DNA of 35,022 bases from assembly GCA_964552655.1 (NCBI GenBank), contig CAZKHG010000037.1, positions 1-35,022 on the forward strand. Reading direction: 5' to 3'. Below the pieces are notes generated by a model, which was given only the letters and a program-made list of their open reading frames with translations, ran no database searches and was not told where the DNA came from. This document shows, one piece after another, positions 7,503-16,600 of the stretch (the stretch's first letter is position 1; the number at the start of each line of letters is the position of its first letter). Made by a program: the position numbers and the translations under genes. The stretch is from CAZKHG01 sp964552655. Its GTDB lineage: Bacteria > Bacteroidota > Bacteroidia > Bacteroidales > Tenuifilaceae.

Positions 7503-8528
7503 TCACTTCTCATCCCTCTTCTCCTCCGTTTTGACGATTGATCCCCTGAGTTTTACGAGCTTATTCAGCAGGTCAAACCAGAACGGGGCGCCCAGGGAGA
7601 GGGCAATGGCGGTGGCCAGGCACCCGAAGAAGTTTTTCCAGCTGTCGAAGATAAACCCCTTGCCGTGTGCCCGCTTAAAGTAGAGTACCTGTCTGGCCTC
7701 TTTGGTGTAGCTCTCGAGCCTCTTCAGCTTATCGGTCAGCTCCTGCTGTTGGGCCTTCACCACGTTGTCCACGGAATCGGCAATGGCCTTGTTGTACCCG
7801 TTGATATCGTTCAGGTACCTCCTGCGGAGGGTTGAGTCGGCTTTTACCCGGCTTACCAGACCGGGGTCGTAGGTTGATTGCACCAGTTCGGGGTGGGTGA
7901 TTATCTGCCCGGCCAGCGATACCATCTGCCCGCGCACCCCGGGGTCGTAGGAGAGCTTACGGACTATCTGTATGGAGTCCACGTTCAGGGCAGCCGCCAC
8001 CACAAACCCAACCACGAAGGTGATGAACCAGATTTTCCGTTTGTACCAGCCGGAGACGCGCTCCATGGTATCGTCGAACCAGGCTTCCAGCTCGGTTTTA
8101 AACTTATCAAGGTCGTGGTTGGCATCGTCGAGCAGGCAGAGCAGGAAATCGCCTGTTTGGGTGCCCTTATACTTCTCCAGGGTGCTCTTCACCTTATCGA
8201 GCGTGGTGGCCCCGCCTTCGGCCTGGCTTTTCAGCATGTGCATCATCGCCTTGGAGAAGTTGCGGGCCTTAATGTAGGAGGGCTTGTTGTAAATCTTCCA
8301 CAGCCCGCTGGCCATGTACTTGATGAGGGGCGTTTGGTAGAACTTGCCCGCCAGCACCTCAACCCCGTCGTCGTCGTTGAGCATGCGGCCGATCCCTTTC
8401 GCCAGGTTTCGGGCGCGCAGCTGGAAGTAGGTGGCGATCAGCTCCACCAGGGTGGTGGTGAGCAGGCTGTAGGGGGTGTAAATAAACACCAGCCCGATAA
8501 CCACGTCTAATGCAATATTTCCGGTCAT
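7503..8528 (-). CDS. Hypothetical inner-membrane protein (three TM)
   Basis: This 341-residue protein has an N-terminal TM (about 5-30), a long soluble region with LRARNLAKGIGRML (38-51) and KPSYIKARNFSKAMMHML (about 82-99), a second TM (about 167-185, WFITFVVGFVVAAALNV), a coiled-coil-prone segment (about 245-290) and a third TM near 308-328, ending in a Lys/Glu-rich tail. The RARNL...GI...ML and PSYI.AR.F signatures feel familiar from uncharacterised bacterial membrane proteins but I cannot give a family name. It is the first gene of the GC-rich 8528-6268 run, 92 bp before the L,D-transpeptidase-like gene. A transport or holin-like role is inferred only from that neighbour. Confidence 0.7.
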   Translation of the reverse strand: MTGNIALDVVIGLVFIYTPYSLLTTTLVELIATYFQLRARNLAKGIGRMLNDDDGVEVLAGKFYQTPLIKYMASGLWKIYNKPSYIKARNFSKAMMHMLKSQAEGGATTLDKVKSTLEKYKGTQTGDFLLCLLDDANHDLDKFKTELEAWFDDTMERVSGWYKRKIWFITFVVGFVVAAALNVDSIQIVRKLSYDPGVRGQMVSLAGQIITHPELVQSTYDPGLVSRVKADSTLRRRYLNDINGYNKAIADSVDNVVKAQQQELTDKLKRLESYTKEARQVLYFKRAHGKGFIFDSWKNFFGCLATAIALSLGAPFWFDLLNKLVKLRGSIVKTEEKRDEK

Positions 8529-8793
8529 AGCTTTTTTTATTCTAAGTTATAGCGTATAGTAAAATCAGTCAATACAAAAAAAGGGGTATCCCATTTTTTG
8601 AAAGAATCACCTGTTTTTTATAAGAAACCCTAGCTAATGCCTGCAAATAAGGGGGGGTACTTTTTTTGCAAAAAATGGCAGGTTACCATTTTGGCTTTTT
8701 TGGGGCAGGATAAAAAATGTCGGATTTTGGGGAGATGGATATCACCAATATCAATTTTATAGCTGATTGATCAGCGCGGGAGGGCTGGGTTTA

Positions 8794-9423
8794 TCACCCG
8801 GTTATTGCGCTATATTTTGCTCTGGCTTCCTTGCGGGAAGCAACCTGCAGCTCCCGGTACAGCTTCTTGATGTGGCACCTGACCGTCTCGGGGCAAATTT
8901 TCAGGCTCAGAGCGATCTCCTTGTTTGTTTTGCCCAGGTGGATCAGGTGCAGTATCTCCTGCTGGCGATTGGTTAAGCTTTTATAGCTTTCAATCCCCTT
9001 TACGTGGGGTGAGTTAATATAATCAACCACCAGCCTGGTAACCTTCGGGTTGACCAATACCTTATCGCTCATTACCTTCCTGATCTCTTTTGCCAGCGAG
9101 TTGTTCGATTTGTTATTGATCAGAATCCGGCTGGCGTTGATCATAACCGAATCGCTTGCCGGAACATCTGCTCCCTCAGGCGAAATTAACAGGCAGATTC
9201 TGACATTGCGCCGTTTAATCTGGTCAATCAGGTTTTGCCCTTCTTTCCCCCTGAGCCTTACATGGAGCATAACCACCAGTTTGTCGTGGATATTGAGCTC
9301 ATCAATCATCCCATTATAGAACTGCTCGGTTTGCAGCTGTTTTAGCATCCCGTTGCTCTCTACCTTATGGAAACCCTTGCCGATTTCCCTTAGTTCGTTG
9401 TCTATTACAGCCAGTTTAATCAT
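8794..9423 (-). CDS. LuxR/NarL-type regulator with degenerate receiver
   Basis: The 209-residue protein has a receiver-like N-terminal domain (1-120) and a C-terminal LuxR helix-turn-helix (about 145-205: LTNRQQEILHLIHLGKTNKE, then a recognition helix near CPETVRCHIKKLY). In the receiver, the strand that should end in the phospho-acceptor Asp reads KLVVMLHVRLRG, with His54 at the expected position, so it is unlikely to be phosphorylated. No kinase is adjacent. It lies 265 bp upstream of the membrane/L,D-transpeptidase-like run on the same strand and may control it. A weak promoter-like TACCTTTC (9450-9457, minus strand) lies about 27 bp upstream of the start. Confidence 0.8.
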   Translation of the reverse strand: MIKLAVIDNELREIGKGFHKVESNGMLKQLQTEQFYNGMIDELNIHDKLVVMLHVRLRGKEGQNLIDQIKRRNVRICLLISPEGADVPASDSVMINASRILINNKSNNSLAKEIRKVMSDKVLVNPKVTRLVVDYINSPHVKGIESYKSLTNRQQEILHLIHLGKTNKEIALSLKICPETVRCHIKKLYRELQVASRKEARAKYSAITG

Positions 9424-9489
9424 AGAGGGTGATTTAGAAATTAGCTAATGAAAGGTATAAAAAAAATCATTGCTGTCCGACAAAAAGCC

Positions 9490-9650
9490 TTAAATCCCTG
9501 CCAGCCGGCAGGCAGGCCCTACGAGGAATTTTTTTCATATTAAATTCTGCTATTTTACAACACTTTAACAGCTACGCTGTATTTCGCTGTAAGCGATAAA
9601 GTATTGTAAATTAAGCAGACCATCCTGTGTAGATTTCCCCGTAGGGGATT
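9490..9650. repeat. Hairpin cluster with a three-way-junction element (9547-9616)
   Basis: This non-coding stretch holds several small inverted repeats: CTGCC-AGCC-GGCAG (9498-9511), TCCCC-GTA-GGGGA (9636-9648), and between them a compound element. Its outer arms pair over about 21 bp (9547-9567 with 9597-9616; core TTTACAACACTTTA against TAAAGTATTGTAAA, 13 of 14). Inside the arms are two perfect 5-bp hairpins with 3-base loops, ACAGC-TAC-GCTGT (9568-9580) and TCGCT-GTA-AGCGA (9583-9595). The fold would be a symmetric three-way junction either as RNA or extruded single-stranded DNA. The flanking gene 9423 starts upstream on the minus strand. Confidence 0.6.
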
Positions 9651-9787
9651 GACTGGGTAAAGGTTTTGGTATAATAATAAAATATTAGTCGTTCAGTAAT
9701 AAAAAAAATTAACAGGCTAAGCAAACTAACCCCTGAAAAGGTTGCGGGTGAAAAATATAGAATGAAACTTTATTAGATACAATTTTT

Positions 9788-10354
9788 CTACTTCCCAAGT
9801 ATTTTGAAAGCAAAAAATGCCCCCCAGTGCAGGTTTGTTTGATTAATTATGTAAGCCCCACCTCCAATTGGTAATCTGTCTTCTGAAAGGTCAACCAACC
9901 CAAAATGAACATTAACCCCAGCTGTAATTCCATTGTTAAAATTATATCCAATGGCATACACGCCTCCAAAATCAATGGTTGAGTTATTATCCCAATCAAA
10001 ATCAGATGCTTTGGATGCCAGTATGGATGACCCATAGAAACCAAGTTCGGAAAAGAATTTATTACCAATTATTGCTGTTGCTTTTAAATCCAAATAATGC
10101 AATTTCCAATAGGCACCCCTGTAGTTATACTCACCCCCAATTACAAAACCAATTTTCTCATTAATATAATTTGTAAATCTTAACCCAGCCCCACCGCTGA
10201 AGTTTGGACCACCATCGCTATGCAGTATTACACCTGCACCTGCAAAACCCATTACCTGAAGAAATTGTTTGGGTTTTAATTCTGAGGTATTCTGGGAATA
10301 CCCTAAGTAGCTAAAAAGCAGAATCAGGCTAATGATTGAATGCCATTTTTTCAT
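9788..10354 (-). CDS. Porin-family outer-membrane beta-barrel protein
   Basis: The 188-residue product begins with a signal peptide (MKKWHSIISLILLFSYLG, likely cut at SYLGYSQ-NT) and then consists of alternating amphipathic strands rich in Gly, Tyr and Phe: LQVMGFAGAGVILHSDGG, AGLRFTNYINEKIGFVIGGE, ITAGVNVHFGLVDLSE, ending with LHWGAFFAFKILGK. This matches the small eight-stranded porin-family (OmpW/OMP_b-brl-like) barrels common in Bacteroidota. The barrel is followed by no partner gene. Function beyond an outer-membrane location is not readable. Confidence 0.75.
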   Translation of the reverse strand: MKKWHSIISLILLFSYLGYSQNTSELKPKQFLQVMGFAGAGVILHSDGGPNFSGGAGLRFTNYINEKIGFVIGGEYNYRGAYWKLHYLDLKATAIIGNKFFSELGFYGSSILASKASDFDWDNNSTIDFGGVYAIGYNFNNGITAGVNVHFGLVDLSEDRLPIGGGAYIINQTNLHWGAFFAFKILGK

Positions 10355-10842
10355 AGTTTCAATAATTTAGGGTTTAACATTTGGTTTCAAAATACTATTA
10401 ATGTTTTAAATTAATTCCTATACCTGCCACAAGATCAACCAAAAAAGGAATAAATTTTATTTAACTTTAAAATTATACAATTTAATTTTTTGAGTCAAGA
10501 TAAATTTTGATATGAGATATTTTCATTAATGCTTTTGACATTAAGGTTGATTTGAAAATTTTAGTTGAAGTGACTATTCTTAAACATCATTAAATAAGAC
10601 TATAGAAATTATCTTTATTGAACAGTGTTATTTTAAATACTTCTTTGGCTCTGGCTTAAATTTTCAATAAACTATAATAAGGGGAGATGTAACTTAAAAA
10701 TTTGAGGATCAAGTGTTGGGTCTTACTTGAGCATTAAGGAAAAACAAAAGAGGAATAAAAAAAGGCCGTTAACCTTTCGATTAACGGCCAAAAACCAATA
10801 AGAAAACTAATCAATTGTGTAAACAGAAAAAAGAGACAGAAA
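10355..10842. other. AT-rich intergenic region containing a terminator
   Basis: There is no gene of usable length on either strand in these 488 bases. The only clear structure is the terminator of the cysteine protease gene near its right end. The left end must hold the promoter of the barrel gene, but no clean TAnnTTTG match was found. Confidence 0.5.
10757..10789 (-). terminator. Rho-independent terminator of the cysteine protease gene
   Basis: A perfect 9-bp stem GGCCGTTAA (10764-10772) and TTAACGGCC (10781-10789) with an 8-base loop is followed on the minus strand by a run of seven T (10757-10763). It lies 53 bp beyond the stop of the papain-like gene. Confidence 0.9.
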
Positions 10843-11688
10843 TTAGTTGATTACATAAGCTTCGGTCCACCAGGAGGCAACATTGGCATAGGCGATATAC
10901 CCAAAACCTGCAGTTGCCCAGGTTGTACCCCAGGAGTTCATGAATTTGAAAGCAGCTTTATCATCATCGTAACCAACAACACAATAGCAATGTCCGCCAA
11001 GTGAAGCGCCATCGAAGGTGGTAAGAACAGAACCACTGGTCAAATACATGAAAGCGTTGTTAACCGGACCGGCAACAATAACGGGTTTACCCAGTGCCAG
11101 GAAGCTCTTGATTGATGTTGCGTTGATGGGAACTGTGCTATACCCCGGGATTTTATATAAAGCAGCCTCAGTTTTTTGAGCTGTGGTGGGGAGCAGTGTG
11201 CAGCTAACATCGGTGTAAGGCATCGAAGCCCAGGTGCAAACGCCCTGTGCAACCAAAAGATCCAGGCCTCTTGTAACATACGAACCGGATGAACAAGGTT
11301 TTCTAACTTTGATCTGGTTATATACATACTCCGGGCTGAAAATGTTAACGCTGGTGCTCCACGCTGCCGGGTGATTCTTTTGCCAATCGATGCTGCGGCC
11401 TGCATAGGTTGTCCCCCAGGCTACGCATGAACCCTCAGCTCCCTGGTTCCCTACCGGGGGAACATTCAGGTCGAGTACTGAAGCCTTAATATCAACGGAA
11501 GGAACTTTTGCTACAGGCAGCTTAGCATACTCATCGGCTGGCAAGAGCTCGCAACCTAACGAGTAGAATGTTGAGGAAATTTGTGGCTCGGCTACATCCT
11601 TCTCGGTCTTTTGGCAGGAATTCAGGATCAGTGCGCTTAAGCCAAATACAAAAGCAAAAAGCAATGTAAATTTTAAGGTTGTTTTCAT
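10843..11688 (-). CDS. Papain-family (C1) cysteine protease, lipoprotein
   Basis: The 281-residue protein starts with a lipoprotein signal ending ALILNSC (Cys25), so it should be anchored outside the cytoplasm. The catalytic domain (about 70-281) has the C1 active site: oxyanion Gln82 and nucleophile Cys88 in GNQGAEGSCVAW, His233 in GGHCYCVVGYDD and Asn251 in FMNSWGTTWATAGFGYI. The pro-region is very short (25-70), so activation does not need a long propeptide; several extra Cys (132, 151, 163) could form disulfides. Likely role is peptide degradation or processing at the cell surface. It is monocistronic: its own promoter lies upstream and a strong terminator follows. Confidence 0.92.
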   Translation of the reverse strand: MKTTLKFTLLFAFVFGLSALILNSCQKTEKDVAEPQISSTFYSLGCELLPADEYAKLPVAKVPSVDIKASVLDLNVPPVGNQGAEGSCVAWGTTYAGRSIDWQKNHPAAWSTSVNIFSPEYVYNQIKVRKPCSSGSYVTRGLDLLVAQGVCTWASMPYTDVSCTLLPTTAQKTEAALYKIPGYSTVPINATSIKSFLALGKPVIVAGPVNNAFMYLTSGSVLTTFDGASLGGHCYCVVGYDDDKAAFKFMNSWGTTWATAGFGYIAYANVASWWTEAYVIN

Positions 11689-11721
11689 AAAAGTTTGTTT
11701 AGTTAGGGTTTAACAATGCTA

Positions 11722-11756
11722 CAAATATGTTTAACCCAACACTAAAAGAAACAATA
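11722..11756 (-). promoter_or_regulatory. Bacteroidota-type promoter for the cysteine protease
   Basis: On the minus strand TATTG (11752-11756) is followed after 22 bases by CATATTTG (11722-11729), close to the -33 TTTG / -7 TAnnTTTG consensus. It is about 34 bp upstream of the start codon. Confidence 0.5.
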
Positions 11757-11826
11757 GGTTTCGCCATTTAATATTGAGGTGAAAATGATTTTATATAATG
11801 AGAACTCCGTATTGCATCAAACTTTT

Positions 11827-11834
11827 TATATTTG
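11827..11834 (+). promoter_or_regulatory. -7 element for the membrane sensor-like gene
   Basis: TATATTTG is an exact TAnnTTTG match 45 bp upstream of the ATG at 11880. No good -33 TTTG is found at the right distance, so strength may depend on an activator. Confidence 0.45.
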
Positions 11835-11879
11835 AGCGTTAATTGAAGCATTTAATGCATAATTATTATTAATTTTATA

Positions 11880-12695
11880 TTGATGAAGAAGTCATTACTG
11901 CTTTGGGTTGTTTCGGGTATCATCGTACTTTACAACCTGGTTACATACACAACAGGGTGGGGGGGATATACCTTTCAGCTTTATTCCAGCAATATTTTGC
12001 CGGTTGCCTGCGCTTTGCTGGCCATAGTTGTCCTTTCATTTACTTTCGACAGGTTTAAAAGGTGGGATTACGCCAAATATTCGTGGCTGATGATACTGGT
12101 GGGGATCGTTTTGTATATGATGGGTGAGTTGACGTATGCAATACTTGCGGTCTTCCATAATATTGATATGAATGAAACATTCCCCTCAGCAGCCGATTAT
12201 TTCTGGTGCCTCGGGTATATCCCACTCTTCATCGGGTTGGTTATCATGCTTATCGGGTATAGGCGGGGAGGTTTCCCAATGGGGAAAACGAAAATTTATA
12301 TCTTGATATTCTTTGCCCTGGTTTTGCTCCTGGTGTTAATCACCTATTTTATATTACTTCCCATTTACCGCGATACAAGCACCGATGCTTTGGCGAAGTT
12401 TTTTTACCTTTTCTACCCGATTGCCGATGTGTTATTGCTGGTGCCTGCTGTAATCCTGATGTACATCACCAGCCTGTTTGGCAGGGGTGTGGTATCCAAA
12501 CCCTGGAAATACCTTGTTTATGGTTTTATTCTGTTCACCCTAGCCGATTTAGCCTACTCTTATCTTAACTGGCGCGATTTGTACAACGCCTACGAGATTA
12601 TTGATGTGGCCTGGAATGCCGGGTACCTGCTGGTTGGGCTGGCCGCAGTTTACCAGCTGGAGCTGGTTGATACCTTAAAGGGGAGGGATGAATAA
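11880..12695 (+). CDS. Multi-TM membrane protein resembling a stand-alone sensor module
   Basis: The 271-residue protein has about eight TM segments with short loops and no soluble output domain. The loop NETFPSAADYFWCLGYIPLF (about 100-119) resembles the PS.AD.fyl.gYp signature in N-terminal 7-8 TM sensory regions of some diguanylate cyclases and kinases; here the module stands alone. A second similar motif, YPIADVLLLVPAV (about 178-190), suggests internal duplication. Its stop overlaps the start of the 79-aa gene (TAATG at 12693-12697), so the two proteins are coupled and the small one may be its output partner. The histidine kinase pair that follows is convergent, not co-transcribed. Confidence 0.75.
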   Translation: MMKKSLLLWVVSGIIVLYNLVTYTTGWGGYTFQLYSSNILPVACALLAIVVLSFTFDRFKRWDYAKYSWLMILVGIVLYMMGELTYAILAVFHNIDMNETFPSAADYFWCLGYIPLFIGLVIMLIGYRRGGFPMGKTKIYILIFFALVLLLVLITYFILLPIYRDTSTDALAKFFYLFYPIADVLLLVPAVILMYITSLFGRGVVSKPWKYLVYGFILFTLADLAYSYLNWRDLYNAYEIIDVAWNAGYLLVGLAAVYQLELVDTLKGRDE

Positions 12696-12934
12696 TGAAG
12701 GGGTTTAATAATATATATGCTCAACGGGTTTTTGCCCTGCTTGTCCCGCTCATAGGCGATTCGATGGCCAGGAGCGTCATTAAGTTCCAATCGTATAAGC
12801 TGGGCAAACAGGAGGAATTGCTTACCAGTGAGGATTTGCCAAGGCTGGCTAACGAAATCAGGTCCGGTTTACTCCCCTTTGTGGGTTCCGATACCGCTGC
12901 GGTTATTTCAAGTAAAATTCTCAGCAGCAGCTAG
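12695..12934 (+). CDS. Hypothetical 79-aa protein coupled to the membrane module
   Basis: The ATG uses the last base of the preceding stop codon (TAATG), a standard termination-reinitiation junction, so this short frame is real. The product is helical with a hydrophobic N-terminal segment (VFALLVPLIGDSMARSV, about 12-28) and a C-terminal part NEIRSGLLPFVGSDTAAVIS. No family is recognised. It ends 15 bp before the convergent response regulator stop. It may bind the membrane protein, but nothing in the sequence states how. Confidence 0.65.
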   Translation: MKGFNNIYAQRVFALLVPLIGDSMARSVIKFQSYKLGKQEELLTSEDLPRLANEIRSGLLPFVGSDTAAVISSKILSSS

Positions 12935-12949
12935 CCGATCGAAAAAAAC

Positions 12950-13627
12950 TCAAAGTTTCTGTATCTTGTAGTACTTCATGATCTCCTCCACATTTTCCTC
13001 AATGGCCAGCCTGAGGTAATCCACGTCATTCTTAAGGGAGAGCTTATTCTTAATGTTACTCCTATGGGTCTCGATGGTGTGTATGCTCACATTTAGGCTT
13101 TCAGCAATTTGCACATTTGAATGGCCCATACAGATCATTGTAAAAACCTTATTCTCTGTTTTGGTCAGGGCATCGAGTTTTTTTGCCTGCCTGTTAAACG
13201 CAAAGCCCAGCGATTGAAAGGGTATTGTTTTCCCGAGGTAGTTCTGGTTATTCATTACGCATTCAATGGCCTCAATCAGCTCAACGGCCACGGCCTCTTT
13301 CGGGAGGAACCCATCAACCCCTGCATCCATAGCGCTTTTTAGTATATCCTTTTCATCGTAAGATGTCAGTACAATGATTTTAATTGCAGGGTGATTCTTT
13401 TTGAGCTCGTGGGCAATTTCAATCCCGTTAAGCGAACCCGCTTTTTTCAGCTTAACGTCAAGCAGAACAATTTCGGGGTGTTGCGGATTCTGTTTTAGGT
13501 GGTTGAAAAGCTCATGGCTCGATGAGGTGATATCCACCTCATATTTATTGGTTACCTCCAGGATACTCTTTACCCCCAGACAGAACATTTCTGAATCATC
13601 GGTAATGCAAATCTTAATTTTACTCAT
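12950..13627 (-). CDS. NarL/FixJ-type response regulator
   Basis: The 225-residue protein has a complete receiver (acidic pocket Asp10/Asp11, phospho-acceptor Asp57 in EIVLLDVKL, Thr88, Lys110 in GFLPKEA) and a LuxR-type HTH (about 150-205: LTKTENKVFTMICMGHSNVQ, then SIHTIETHRSNIKNKL). It should bind DNA once phosphorylated. The gene starts 14 bp after the stop of the 1151-aa histidine kinase on the same strand, so the two form a two-component operon with the kinase first. The C-terminal extension of about 20 residues (ENVEEIMKYYKIQKL) is unusual but short. Confidence 0.93.
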   Translation of the reverse strand: MSKIKICITDDSEMFCLGVKSILEVTNKYEVDITSSSHELFNHLKQNPQHPEIVLLDVKLKKAGSLNGIEIAHELKKNHPAIKIIVLTSYDEKDILKSAMDAGVDGFLPKEAVAVELIEAIECVMNNQNYLGKTIPFQSLGFAFNRQAKKLDALTKTENKVFTMICMGHSNVQIAESLNVSIHTIETHRSNIKNKLSLKNDVDYLRLAIEENVEEIMKYYKIQKL

Positions 13628-13641
13628 AGGATCATCCCCAT

Positions 13642-16600
13642 TTAATGTTGAAATTTAGGTAACGAGAATTTAAAAGTAGTATTTTCTTCCTTATCATCAT
13701 ACCAGATATCGCCCCCGTTCCGGTTCACCAGCTCCCGGCAGATCAGCAACCCAAAACCTTCGTTATCCTTCGAGTTGAATAGTTTTGTCCGGTCAGCAGG
13801 ATTAACCCCAACTCCTTCATCGGTTACCGATACTTCAACCATGCCGTTTCTATCAATCATCGATACCATAATGCTACCCTTGTCGGAAAATTTGATGGCG
13901 TTGGATAAAAGGTTGCGAAGAATGGTCCGCACCATGTTCTCATCAGCAAAAACATTGCTGTTGGGAGCCACTCTGTTTACCAGGGTGATCTTTTTGCTCA
14001 GGGCATGGTGTTCAAACAGGGCAAAAACTTCGTTTATGGAAACGGAAATATCGAATTGGGTGGGAAGAAATGAGATTTCACCCCGTTGAGATTTAAACCA
14101 GTCGGTTAAATTCTCCAGCAGGTTATAGATAGATGAGGCGTTATTATGCATGGTTAGGAGCCCTTCCTGTACCTGGTTTTTGTTGTACAGATCGATATTA
14201 TCCGCCAGGGTTTTGGAAAAAATGGAGAATCCCAGTAGCGGGGATTTTAGGTCGTGGGTGATAACAGAGGTTATGATATCCCTGATCTTGTTCAGCTCTA
14301 CAATATTTGAAATATCGGAAAAAATAATAATTAAGCTGATTACATTATGCAGCTGATCGAGAACAGGCGAGATGGTTACCTGGAACCAGCTTGAGGTGTT
14401 CGGCGAAACATGGATTCGTTCACTGTAAAGCACAGGTTTTTTACTTGCTAGACACGATTTTACCTTTTCCTCTATCTCAGAGGCATTAAATACCTCACTT
14501 AGTCTTGTCCTGTATAGGTTGGTCTTATCAATATTGAAGTATTTCTGAAAGCAATCATTGGTCCATTCAATTTCGCCCTTGGTATTGGTAATAATTACCG
14601 GGTTATTGGTTTTGCGGGCAACAATAGAGAGCTGCAACAGGTTCTTGTTGATTTTGTCGAGCTGCCTGGCCTGCGATTCAATCTTTGACTTCTGATCCAA
14701 TATTTCCGATGTTCTCTGGAGAATTATTTTCTCCAACCTGCGTTTCTCCCGTTGATACTTGTTTTGAAAAATTCTGTAAAGCAGAACTACCAGTATGATC
14801 AGAACAATGGTTGCAAAAATATAAGCTCCCGGCGACCGGAACCAGGGTGTGGCAATGGTAAAATTCAGGGTAATGGGTTGGCTTTCCTTGTCAAAAATAT
14901 TCCTTGATTTGATATGCAGGTTATAGCTACCCTCTTTAAGCCTGGTAAATTCGCGGGTATTATTATTTGTCCATCTACTCCATTCCCTGTCGTGCCCTTC
15001 CAGCAAAAAGCTGAACTGATTAGATTCTTCAGCAATAAAACAAGAACAGGTTACCGCAACCTTAATCCGGTTTTGCTTATAATCAATCGGGTTCTCGACA
15101 ACAAAATTCTGATTTAATAGTACCGGAATAACCTGATCGTACGACAAGCTGTTACTATTGTAAACCGATACCTTGTTGATGAAAACCTGAGGGTTCTTAA
15201 CTATTGACCCGGCTAAGTTGTTTTTTTGGGCGCAAATTAACCCGTTCTCGCCCCCAAACCACACATCCCCGTTTTCCCCTTCGTACAAACAGAGTATCCC
15301 TTCATTTTTAAGCCTTTTAAATATCGGGTTATAATCTGAGCCATGGGTTAAGCAGTGAGGAATCAGCCCGTCATTATCAATATATGACACCCATAACCCT
15401 GAGGTTTTAGGCTGCTTTAGCAGGTAAAGCGGATTGTTATTAATAATATCGGGCAGTTTTAAGGGAATCGTGTTAATGGTTCCGGTTATGGAATTGTACC
15501 GCCCAACACTATCGCCTACGTTAAAAAGTATATCATTTTCAAACAAAGTTGAGTAGCCGGGGTTGATATCGTAATTGGTCAGGTAGTTAAGGCGGTTTAC
15601 CAGCTCATACCCATCATTTGCAGCTGATAAGATAAATGCACCGTGGTTAATGGTACTCACCCATACCAGCTTGTTGTTGAACTCAATTATATTTTCAGCC
15701 GGGTAATGAATATCCTGCTGAAAGGTAATACTGCTAGCTTGAGGGGAGGTAAATGCCATATAACCGAATCCTTTTTGAGTGGCAAGCAATATCCTATCCT
15801 TACGAATACCGGATTGACAGGCATAGTAAACGGGGAGCTTCTCGGAAATCAATTGAACCTCATTGCCTTTGATAGTGTACAAACCGCTGTTGGTGGCACA
15901 GAGCAGCAATGTATCAGGCTTATTTCTACCTTTTGTAACGAAATAGCTAAGGCTGGTGCATTTAAAGTTAATCCGGTCAATGCTGATTAAACCGGGGCTT
16001 AATGCTCCAATTTCCCTGAAATATAACCCTGAACTTGACGCTATATAGATCCTGTTTTTTAATTTGAGTATTGAGTTAACCTTAACTGGTTTTCCATGAA
16101 GAGCAGTAAATCGCGACAAGGGTATGGCGTTTTCAAGTTTCAGGATACCATTTTCCAACGCAACCCAGATATTCCCATCAGCGGTTTCTTTCCCGAACCA
16201 GGCAACCTGGGTTGGAAGTATATTCTCCAGGTCGAAATGCTGGTAAATTGAACCATCCTTTTCAAAAATATATACCCCATCATTGCACGAGGTAATCCCA
16301 AAACTATTTGGGGATACCCTGAATATACTGGTTATCTTTTCGCATTTTAAGTTAAGCCTGCTATTGATCTTGTGGGTTAATTCATTGTTGATGGTCCCGG
16401 GTTGTATGCTGAAAATGTAAATTTTCTTCTCATCAGATACCAGCAGGTTCTCAGTATCATAGGGTAAAATATTTCTAACTTTAACCTGTTTAAATACATC
16501 ACCCCCTTTGATCGGCTTTAATTCCCCATTTACCATCCGATAAATACCTGAATTATTTTGGGCTACCAGCAGCTGATCATCAAATTCACCTGCTGCTAGA

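Noticed and set aside
7878..8510. Plus-strand open frame of 210 codons opposite the membrane protein gene
   Set aside because: It is the antisense of a GC-rich gene with clear TM segments; the frame has Gly/Val/His-rich low-information composition and no start context.
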